NCBI RefSeq assembly: GCF_016107625.1 | Contig: NZ_JABASV010000003.1 | Location: 343,457-407,456 of the forward strand | Direction: 5' to 3' | DNA: 64,000 bases | Origin: Vreelandella alkaliphila | GTDB taxonomy: Bacteria; Pseudomonadota; Gammaproteobacteria; Pseudomonadales; Halomonadaceae | In this document: positions 1 to 6,830 of the stretch, piece by piece | How positions within the stretch are numbered: the first letter of the stretch is position 1 | Layout: each line of letters opens with the position of its first letter | Program-made: the position numbers and the translations under genes | Notes under the pieces: model-generated | Database searches by the model: none | What the model saw: the letters and a program-made list of their open reading frames with translations, nothing else | What the model was told of the DNA's origin: nothing

Positions 1-750
1 TTGCACTGGCCCAACTGCCTGTCAGCAAAGCGGCGGTAGATGACAACCTACAAATGCACCTTTCCTATATAGAACGTGCCGCCGCGCTAGGGGCCAACGT
101 GGTGGCCTTTCCCGAACTCTCGCTCACCGGCTACGAACTGGCGCTATTCAGCCAACTGGCCATGCCCCATGACGTCACAACCTTTGCCGCGCTCAGCGCC
201 ACTGCCGAGGTTAACAACATAGTGGTGATCGCAGGCTGCCCACTGCACAACCCCAACGGCAAACCCCACATCGCAGCGGTGATCTGCTTCCCCAGTGGTG
301 AACACACCTTTTACCTAAAACAGCACCTTCACGAAGGGGAGGATGCTTACTGTGCCCACGGCTGTGAAAGTGGCCGTATCAACGTTAACGGCACCCGCAT
401 CGCCCTAGCCGTTTGCGCCGACTTCACTTACCCCAGCCACGCAGCTACTGCTGCCGCCCAACAGGCGGACGTTTACCTCGCCAGCGCGCTGATCTCCCTC
501 CCCAGGCGGCTATGCACAAGATGCCGAACTGCTCGCCGTCATCGCAAAGCGCCACCAACTGCCGGTACTGCTCGCCAACCACGTTTCTACTACGGGCGGA
601 TGGCAAACCTGTGGCAATAGCGGCGGCTGGAACGCAGCAGGTGAGCTAGCTATTAAGGCCAGCGGCACTCAGCCCAGCTTAGTGCTGTGCCGCATTCACC
701 ACGGTGGCATATGTGGTAGCTTGGCAGTGATGACTAACTTACATAGCTAA
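1..750 (+). pseudogene. Carbon-nitrogen hydrolase (nitrilase family), 5' cut by window edge and frameshifted
   Basis: The reading frame is open from the window edge and continues an upstream gene. It shows the nitrilase triad regions: Glu in FPELSLTGYE, Lys in LKQHLHEGE and Cys in LAVCADFTYP. Near 498-507 the frame breaks. Frame 3 runs on into a junk tail ending at 620, while the expected continuation (SPGGYAQDAELLAVIAKR) resumes in frame 1 and ends at TAA 748-750 with a normal nitrilase tail (LANHVSTTGGWQTCGNSGGW). The shift is equivalent to one extra base in a C/T-rich run. It could be a real disruption or a base-calling error, and function is doubtful if real. It lies at the left edge of the AT-rich patch. 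Confidence 0.75.
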
Positions 751-821
751 GTATGAGTTACCTACTAAAAACTAATCCGGCACGGTGGGATTAACCTAAA
801 TTAACTGCTAGTCTCGACGGG

Positions 822-831
822 TTAGAGCGAG
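822..831 (+). repeat. 10-bp direct repeat, left copy (TTAGAGCGAG)
   Basis: The identical 10-mer recurs at 4018-4027, so the two copies bracket the ATPase-methyltransferase pair. A second shared word, TGCTAGTC, lies just upstream of each copy (806-813 and 3965-3972). A target-site or attachment origin is possible, but the repeat is short and chance is not excluded. Confidence 0.35.
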
Positions 832-987
832 AAATTCTGCATGATAGCCGCATAACCTTCTAATCAACTGTTAATGGACAAGGCTTATGCAGCTTTCATT
901 TTGCTCTAAAGATAGTCTTGATTCTTAGGAGCGCCACCTATCAGGTAGGTAATGCTGCTTTTTTGAAACGAGAAGATATTTTAGGTT

Positions 988-1015
988 TTGGTCATGTAGT
1001 GGTGTTTTTTAAAAT
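988..1015 (+). promoter_or_regulatory. Candidate sigma70 promoter for the ATPase-methyltransferase pair
   Basis: A poor -35 (TTGGTC, 988-993) and a good -10 (TAAAAT, 1010-1015) are separated by 16 bp, about 58 bases before the TTG start at 1073. Confidence is modest because the surrounding DNA is AT-rich and such matches arise easily. Confidence 0.35.
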
Positions 1016-1072
1016 AAAACCTATCTAAAGTTTTCGCTCGTTTCTTATTTTATTTTAATTGAGGGTTATGTT

Positions 1073-2857
1073 TTGTCATTAGGGTTAAATTCTTTTTCCG
1101 ATAGTAGTGTTGAAATAGAAAAATGTGTAAATATTTTATCTGGGTTTTCTCCAGGTAAACCACTTGTTAATTATATATCATATGCAAGATTTCCTAACTT
1201 TAAAAATATTGAGCGTGGTGCTGAAATAAGCTTTGATTTCCCCTTTACAGCAATAGTAGGAGCAAATGGTTCAGGGAAGAGCTCTATACTATATGCTTTG
1301 TATGGAATGCCAGATGGTTATAGTACGTCTAGATTTTGGTTTTCGACAGAGCTCGACCCTATCGTAGCTGTTAAAGATCCTCCGCGAAGTATCTGCGGCC
1401 ATTGGCATTCTCAATACAAAAATATAGTGGAAACGAGAAAAGCTCGTGTATATAGGAAAAATAGAAATTATGAGTATTGGGAGCCTACTAAAGCGACCAA
1501 AGGCGATGGTATGCCTGATATTCCAAAAGAGAATTATTTAAGAAAAGATGCTGATCGATGGAACCCTGTTGAAAGAGAGGTTGTGTACCTCAATATGAGA
1601 AAGCTGATCGGTTCTTTCGATAGGAATTTTAGTTTTGGCTTCGATAGCCTTTCAATTACAGAAAGGCATAATTTAATGAAGGCTGGGGCCAAGAAAATTA
1701 AAAGTGTCTTAGATCGTGATGTTAACACCTGGAGGTTGGGAGGTGGACGAGAAAGAGTTTTTGAAAACAGAGTTCTTACTGATGAAGAGCTTTGTTGGGT
1801 GTCTTACATATTGGGTAGAGCATACAGAAAAGCTAATTATATAGTGCATAATTTGTATAGCATAGAGAGTGCTCCAGATGTAAGTGTTGTATTTGATTGG
1901 GGTATACAATATTCAGAAGCTTTCGCGGGCAGTGGTGAAATTTCTGTGGTCCATTTGGTGATCAAAATTATCGCTGCAAAGAAGTACTCTCTAGTGCTTA
2001 TTGATGAGCCAGAAACGTCTTTGCACCCTGGGGCTCAAAGAAAAGTCCTTGAGTTCATGCTCAAAAAAATAAAAGAAAAGCATCTCCAGGTAGTGGTTTC
2101 AACTCACTCTCAGAGTTTTTTGGATGGGCTGCCTGATACTGCTATAAAGGTAGTGGAGCATAATTCTCAGGGGCATTCAAGGATATTGAATAAGTGTTCC
2201 CCTCACATAGCATTGCACAGGCTAGGTGTGGAGTCATTTAATAAAAAAATTATTTATGTTGAAGATGCATTGGCTAAGTTGCTTGTAGAGCAAGCGCTAA
2301 AATCTATGGATGAGGCTGAAAAAAGAGTCTTTGAAGTTAGGGTGGCTCCAGGTGGAGCTCAAGATATGAAAGTGAGGCAGATACCTGCCCACATTGTTTC
2401 TGATCATGATTGTTACTTTATATTTGATGGTGATCAAAAAAAAGTAGAAAAATTTAGTGATCCGAGAAAGCTGCCCGAACAATCAGTTGAGAGTTTAGAT
2501 GGTTTGCTAATAAAAGAGTTAGGTGAAGTTCCTAAGTTTTTTCTTAGTGGCGGCAACGATGTGGAGGGCACGAAGTCGGAAAAAATAAAGTGTCAACAAG
2601 AATATTTACAATGGGCTTCGGAAAGAGTAAAATATTTAAATTATTTATGTCCAGAAGCATTTCTGCTTAAATTTCTCGGAGACTCTGAAGAAGAAATTGT
2701 TTCTTCAAAAATTGCCAAGAAAATATTTAAAGAGAAGTACTCGTATGGAATGACTTCTGAGCAAGAAAGCGGTGTCGTTTTGATGATGTTAAGAAATGTT
2801 CCAATTGATAATTCCGAGATGTTGTTTATTAGGGGGTTGGTTAAGTCATGGCTTTAG
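1073..2857 (+). CDS. AAA/ABC-type ATPase with TOPRIM-like C-terminal domain (OLD-like)
   Basis: 594 aa, probably a DNA-acting defence ATPase-nuclease. The N-terminal ABC/SMC-type ATPase has Walker A GANGSGKS (63-70), a signature-like GSGEIS near 287 and Walker B LIDEPETSLHPG with D311/E312. The C-terminal half has TOPRIM-like acidic motifs, IYVED (E397/D398) and IFDGD (D452/D454), the arrangement seen in OLD-family nucleases. The TTG start at 1073 has GAGGG about 8 nt upstream; the ATG at 1068 is out of frame and stops after four codons. The 3' end overlaps the methyltransferase start by 10 nt, implying coupled translation. Base use is strongly AT-rich compared with recBD next door, a sign of transfer. 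The fold assignments come from motif reading. The nuclease role and the link to phage defence are inferred. Confidence 0.8.
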   Translation: MSLGLNSFSDSSVEIEKCVNILSGFSPGKPLVNYISYARFPNFKNIERGAEISFDFPFTAIVGANGSGKSSILYALYGMPDGYSTSRFWFSTELDPIVAVKDPPRSICGHWHSQYKNIVETRKARVYRKNRNYEYWEPTKATKGDGMPDIPKENYLRKDADRWNPVEREVVYLNMRKLIGSFDRNFSFGFDSLSITERHNLMKAGAKKIKSVLDRDVNTWRLGGGRERVFENRVLTDEELCWVSYILGRAYRKANYIVHNLYSIESAPDVSVVFDWGIQYSEAFAGSGEISVVHLVIKIIAAKKYSLVLIDEPETSLHPGAQRKVLEFMLKKIKEKHLQVVVSTHSQSFLDGLPDTAIKVVEHNSQGHSRILNKCSPHIALHRLGVESFNKKIIYVEDALAKLLVEQALKSMDEAEKRVFEVRVAPGGAQDMKVRQIPAHIVSDHDCYFIFDGDQKKVEKFSDPRKLPEQSVESLDGLLIKELGEVPKFFLSGGNDVEGTKSEKIKCQQEYLQWASERVKYLNYLCPEAFLLKFLGDSEEEIVSSKIAKKIFKEKYSYGMTSEQESGVVLMMLRNVPIDNSEMLFIRGLVKSWL

Positions 2858-3915
2858 TTGGCGGTGTGCGAGATCTTCAAAAAGAAGCTGGGGAGATAGC
2901 ACCCAAAAGCACCCTAACATCGGTAGACTTATTTAGTGGTTGTGGTGGTTTAACAGAAGGTCTGACTCAAGCAGGTTATGAAGTCGTTTCAGCTGTTGAG
3001 TTAGATAAAAAAGCTGTGGCCACATATAAGCTTAACCATCCAAATGTGAATTTGCATCACGTTGATATTAAAAATTTATCTCCTGAAGTCTTAATGGCTG
3101 AAGCGGGTTTGATGAAAGGTGAGCTTTTTTTGCTTGCTGGTTGCCCTCCTTGCCAAGGTTTTTCTAGGTTAAGAACTAGAAATGGAAAAAACATAGTTGA
3201 AGATGTACGAAATGACTTAATTTTTGATTTTTTAAGGTTTGTTGAAGGGATGCTTCCCAAACGAATAATGATGGAGAATGTCCCAGGTTTAGAGCAAGAT
3301 CAGCGTTTTGTTTATTTTAAAGCTCGATTAGAAGAGCTTGGCTACTTTGTGACTTGTAAAGTTGTGAATGCTTCGGATTATGGGGTTCCACAAAGAAGGA
3401 AAAGAATTATTGTTCTCGCTTCTTACGATTCAAAACCATGTTTTCCTAAAGTAAACGCAGAAAAAATCACTGTTAGAGATGCTATAGGAAATATTGATGA
3501 GAGGGTTGGGAGTCAAGACGGCTTGCATACTATGCCAGAAAAAAGAAGTGAAAATGTAAAAAAAATTATATCTATGATCCCTAAAGATGGTGGAAGCCGT
3601 CATCAACTTCCCGAAAAATATCACCTTAAGTGCTTTAAGAAAAGTGGTGGTTTTCGAGATGTATATGGTCGTATGAGTTGGTCTAATGTGTCACCAACAA
3701 TAACAAGTGGATGTAGCAATCCCTCAAAAGGACGTTTTTTACACCCTGAGAAAAACCGTACTATAACTTTGCGTGAGGCGGCTGTTCTTCAAGGCTTTCC
3801 TTATGATTATAAATTTCTTGTTGAGCATGGGAAACAAAGTATTGCTCTGATGATTGGAAATGCTTTGCCGCCCCCGCTAATAAAGATACATGCTCAGGCT
3901 TTGCTTCCCTGCTAA
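2848..3915 (+). CDS. DNA (cytosine-5)-methyltransferase
   Basis: 355 aa. It transfers methyl from SAM to C5 of cytosine in DNA. The motifs are in canonical order: motif I DLFSGCGGLTEG (from residue 27), motif IV with catalytic Cys102 in GCPPCQGF, motif VI MENVPGL (Glu143), motif VIII PQRRKR (Gln182), then a short target-recognition region, motif IX (REAAVLQGFP) and motif X (IGNALPPPL). All catalytic motifs are intact. The start ATG lies inside the end of the ATPase gene (10-nt overlap). It shares that gene's AT-rich base use, so the two likely arrived together. No separate restriction endonuclease gene is seen nearby, so the partner ATPase/TOPRIM protein is the obvious candidate effector. The target sequence cannot be deduced from the protein by eye. 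Confidence 0.93.
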   Translation: MALVGGVRDLQKEAGEIAPKSTLTSVDLFSGCGGLTEGLTQAGYEVVSAVELDKKAVATYKLNHPNVNLHHVDIKNLSPEVLMAEAGLMKGELFLLAGCPPCQGFSRLRTRNGKNIVEDVRNDLIFDFLRFVEGMLPKRIMMENVPGLEQDQRFVYFKARLEELGYFVTCKVVNASDYGVPQRRKRIIVLASYDSKPCFPKVNAEKITVRDAIGNIDERVGSQDGLHTMPEKRSENVKKIISMIPKDGGSRHQLPEKYHLKCFKKSGGFRDVYGRMSWSNVSPTITSGCSNPSKGRFLHPEKNRTITLREAAVLQGFPYDYKFLVEHGKQSIALMIGNALPPPLIKIHAQALLPC

Positions 3916-4017
3916 AAGCCTCGAAAGCATTTATGCCGTTTTTCTTTGTTGCTTATAGTTAAAGTGCTAGTCGCTAAGTTCTCTCTCATCATTTTGCAAC
4001 ATACACTACTTCGAAAA

Positions 4018-4027
4018 TTAGAGCGAG
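4018..4027 (+). repeat. 10-bp direct repeat, right copy (TTAGAGCGAG)
   Basis: Same word as 822-831, located about 100 nt downstream of the methyltransferase stop and upstream of the small membrane protein gene. If the copies mark a mobilised unit, that unit contains exactly the ATPase and methyltransferase genes. Confidence 0.35.
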
Positions 4028-4143
4028 TTAAAAGAATCTAATAGCCCAGTATGCTTTCTCATATCACCTGCTTAAGAAAAAGACCATGTTTTCTAGTTTG
4101 AAAGGCCAGGGCTCTTAATTATTGATTTTAAAAAGGACGTGTT

Positions 4144-4482
4144 TTGAACGAAATCATTTTTTCTAGCGAGCATGAAAGAATAGCCATCCAATATTTCTCT
4201 AGATTAACTAATACTGTTGGAGCGGTTGGCTTCGGTTTAGTGTTCACAATGCTTTCTTTGCCTCGGCTTTATTCTTGGTTCGCCTTTTTCATATTTTTTT
4301 TGTGGTGTTATTTACAAGGTTGTCAATATAGGAAAATGCTTAAGCGCTCATTGCCAAATGCTAGTCTCAATTTTCTGATTTTTGTGCAGCATGGTTGGTT
4401 ATGCTTTTTATCACTAGTGTTAATGTTGTTTTCAGCTACAGGTGTTATCACTAAATCTTCAATCTTTGGGTTTATGTTATAA
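4144..4482 (+). CDS. Small hydrophobic membrane protein, unknown function
   Basis: 112 aa, not recognised. It has a short polar N-terminus (about 20 residues) and then about three hydrophobic stretches, roughly residues 24-40, 44-60 (rich in F/W) and 78-100, separated by a basic segment (YRKMLKR). The start is TTG at 4144 with AAGGA about 7 nt upstream. Codon use is AT-rich like the preceding two genes, placing it in the same acquired patch. It is separated from the methyltransferase by 228 bp, so it probably has its own promoter. It could be an accessory of the ATPase/methyltransferase pair or an unrelated passenger. Confidence 0.6.
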   Translation: MNEIIFSSEHERIAIQYFSRLTNTVGAVGFGLVFTMLSLPRLYSWFAFFIFFLWCYLQGCQYRKMLKRSLPNASLNFLIFVQHGWLCFLSLVLMLFSATGVITKSSIFGFML

Positions 4483-4499
4483 TATTTAATTATGGTTTG

Positions 4500-6830
4500 T
4501 TATAGGGTTGTGTTCGCCCCACTAACCCTCACCACCTCTCTCACCACCGCCTCATTCAACACCCCGCGTTTGGCTTCCACTAGCGTGAGCCAGTCGCGGG
4601 CGCGGGTGATGCCGGTGTAGACCAGCTCGCGGGTGAGAATCGGGTTGATGGTGGGCGGTAGCAGCAGGGCGGTGTGTAAGAACTCCGAGCCTTGAGACTT
4701 GTGTACCGTCATCGCGAACACGGTTTCTACCGCGTGCAGGCGGGAGGGCAGTACCCAGCGGATGGGGTTATCGGCGTCGCTCGTGGCGCTTGATGAAGGA
4801 AAGGCCACTCTCAACAGTTTCTGTTGCGGATTGCGCGGATCCGGCACGGCCAGGGTGATGCCGATATCGCCGTTCATCAGTTTTAGGCCGTAGTCGTTTT
4901 GGGTGACCAGTACTGGGCGGCCTTCATACCAGCCTTTCTCCAACGTGTAATCACTGCCAAACAGCAGCTTTTCGCTGCGTAGGGTTTTGGCGATATGCAG
5001 GTTTAAGCCTTCTACCCCCCAGGGGCCTTTGCGCAGCGCGCATAGCAGTTGAAAGTGGCTGTAGGCACTTAGCACCTCAGAAGCCCAGGCGTTATAGGCC
5101 GCTGGGTTGTCCTCAAACGATTCCCCACGCGGGCGCTGTGCGTTCAGCACCTTTAGGTAATGGCGGTAGCCAGTGGGTGGGGCGATGGGGTCATTTTTGT
5201 GGTTAGTGCGGCCTTCACCACCATTGAGAAACTTATCCGCGCTGCCGTGAATGACCAGCTTATCCAGCGCGGTGTCCTCAGCAAGCGTTAGGTGGTGTAA
5301 GTCTGGATAGCCATGGCGCAGCACGGCGTTAACGGCCTGCTGTTTTTCCCGGTCAGTTTGGGCATAGCTGGGCTGGTTAATCGCCTGGGCCAACTGGCCA
5401 ATGCCGCTGTGTTCGTTAAAGCGGTGGCTTACCCGCAGCATGGTAATGGCTTGGTCGAGCGGCTGACCGTCAGCATCCAGGTACTCGGGTGGCAGCGGCT
5501 GGCCGGTGGCGCTTTCCAGCCATTGGGCGGTTTCGTGTGTGTAGTGGGCGGCTTCGACACGGCGGCATAGGTCGCCAAGTACCGAGCCAGCCTCTACCGA
5601 TGCCAACTGGTCTTTATCCCCCAGCAGCACGCACTGGGCATTGGCGGGCAGGGCGCTTAGCACAGCGGCCATCATTTCGATATCCACCATGGACGCTTCG
5701 TCGATCACCAGTACGTCCAGCGCTAGTGGGTTGGCGGCGTTGTGGCGGAAGTGGCGGGTGTCGGGGCGGGCACCCAGAAGGCGGTGCAGTGTTGTCACTT
5801 CAGTGGGAATTGCTATTGCGCTTGATGATACTGTGTTGAAGCGCTCCTCAAACTGCTCATTTACAGGATGTAAACTCCGCGTTTTCGTCGCGCTTCGCCT
5901 TGTCTCATCTTCGCTCATAACGCAATTCGTTAAGAGTTTTTCTAGCTGAGCAATCGGCAAACTGCTGACTTGCCCAGCGATGGATTCATTCAGGCGGGCG
6001 GCGGCTTTACCGGTGGGGGCGGCTAGGCGAATGCGCAGCGGTTGGCTGGGTGAGTGGGCCAACTGCAACGTTTGCAGCAGGGCGAGCAGGCGCACCACGG
6101 TGGTGGTTTTGCCGGTGCCGGGGCCGCCGGTAATAACGCCGAAGCGGCTGCGGGCGGCTAGCGCACAGGCGGTTTTTTGCCAGTCGAGGCTGTCGCTGGG
6201 CTTGAACAAAACGTTCAGCGCCTGGGGGAGAAGATCGAAGGGGCTGTCGTCACCCGTCGCCGCTAACCGTGTGGCGATTTGCTGGTGTAGGGTTTGCTCA
6301 TACTGCCAGTAGCGGCGTAGGTAGAGCCGCGTGTCTGAACCTGAGTGAGTCGTCACCACCACTAGCGGCGTGTTGCCAAGGCCTTCGCTGGTGAGCAGGG
6401 GGTGATGCAGTGCAGTTTGCCATTCGCTTAGCGTGAGCGTTGCCAGCACATCGCTGGGCAGCGGTGGCGGGTCGCTTAAATCATCCCCTTCTGGGGGTAG
6501 CGAAAGGGCAAAATCCGGTGCGTTAAGCGTGGCGTTTAAATCCAGACACACATGGCCTCGGCCTAGCTGGTGGCTGGCCAGCGCGGCGGCTAACAGCAGC
6601 AGTGCGGGGGCATCCGCTGCTTCTGCCGCTAGAAAGCGCACCAGGGCGCGGTCTAAATCGCGCAGCCAACCCCTGGCTACCCAGCGCTCGCATAGGGTTA
6701 GCAATTCAGCGGTATCGCTTAACGCAGGGTGAGCGCTTACTGGCGCGGGGGCCATTGAGGTCTGGGCATCCTGTGTCTCGACGGCATCGCCAAACAGGTC
6801 GAAGGTGTGGGTGTCTTTGGGCTTACTCAT
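4500..6830 (-). CDS. recD: RecBCD enzyme subunit RecD (5'-3' helicase)
   Basis: 776 aa; alpha subunit of exodeoxyribonuclease V, the fast 5'-3' helicase motor in double-strand-break repair. SF1 motifs: Walker A GGPGTGKTTT (near residue 235), QAP-type AAPTGKAAARL, Walker B LVIDEASMVD (near 375), GDKDQLASVEAGSVLGDL, and the C-terminal motif TVHKSQGSEF. The start ATG overlaps the recB stop (ATGA), so translation is coupled. It is longer than E. coli RecD (608 aa). Part of the excess is a segment of about 40 residues just before the conserved TLHRLLG, encoded by a palindromic repeat (about 5790-5930) of the same family as one in recB. A second extra segment near residues 530-560 is not repeat-like. 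Confidence 0.95.
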   Translation of the reverse strand: MSKPKDTHTFDLFGDAVETQDAQTSMAPAPVSAHPALSDTAELLTLCERWVARGWLRDLDRALVRFLAAEAADAPALLLLAAALASHQLGRGHVCLDLNATLNAPDFALSLPPEGDDLSDPPPLPSDVLATLTLSEWQTALHHPLLTSEGLGNTPLVVVTTHSGSDTRLYLRRYWQYEQTLHQQIATRLAATGDDSPFDLLPQALNVLFKPSDSLDWQKTACALAARSRFGVITGGPGTGKTTTVVRLLALLQTLQLAHSPSQPLRIRLAAPTGKAAARLNESIAGQVSSLPIAQLEKLLTNCVMSEDETRRSATKTRSLHPVNEQFEERFNTVSSSAIAIPTEVTTLHRLLGARPDTRHFRHNAANPLALDVLVIDEASMVDIEMMAAVLSALPANAQCVLLGDKDQLASVEAGSVLGDLCRRVEAAHYTHETAQWLESATGQPLPPEYLDADGQPLDQAITMLRVSHRFNEHSGIGQLAQAINQPSYAQTDREKQQAVNAVLRHGYPDLHHLTLAEDTALDKLVIHGSADKFLNGGEGRTNHKNDPIAPPTGYRHYLKVLNAQRPRGESFEDNPAAYNAWASEVLSAYSHFQLLCALRKGPWGVEGLNLHIAKTLRSEKLLFGSDYTLEKGWYEGRPVLVTQNDYGLKLMNGDIGITLAVPDPRNPQQKLLRVAFPSSSATSDADNPIRWVLPSRLHAVETVFAMTVHKSQGSEFLHTALLLPPTINPILTRELVYTGITRARDWLTLVEAKRGVLNEAVVREVVRVSGANTTL
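5790..5930 (-). repeat. Interspersed palindromic repeat inserted in frame in recD
   Basis: On the + strand the core reads TGCTCATTTA (5854-5863), six spacer bases, then GTAAACTCCGC (5870-5880). The same core, with a seven-base spacer, occurs in recB at 7635-7662. Inside the core TTTAC and GTAAA form a small dyad. The flanks (GCGCTTCGCC, TCTTCGCTC) are also repeat-like. The segment adds roughly 40 residues before the conserved TLHRLLG motif without breaking the frame. Outer boundaries are estimates. Confidence 0.65.

Larger units (their letters stand above)
751..1072. other. Intergenic gap, transition into AT-rich DNA
   Basis: No convincing gene is present in these 322 bases. Base composition falls sharply toward AT from about 960 onward. 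The gap contains one copy of the 10-bp direct repeat TTAGAGCGAG (822-831) and a candidate promoter for the ATPase gene (988-1015). No clear terminator for the broken nitrilase is seen. Confidence 0.6.

Noticed and set aside
1068..1079. ATG at 1068 as start for the ATPase gene
   Set aside because: It is out of frame with the ATPase and stops after four codons; the TTG at 1073 fits the frame and the upstream GAGGG.
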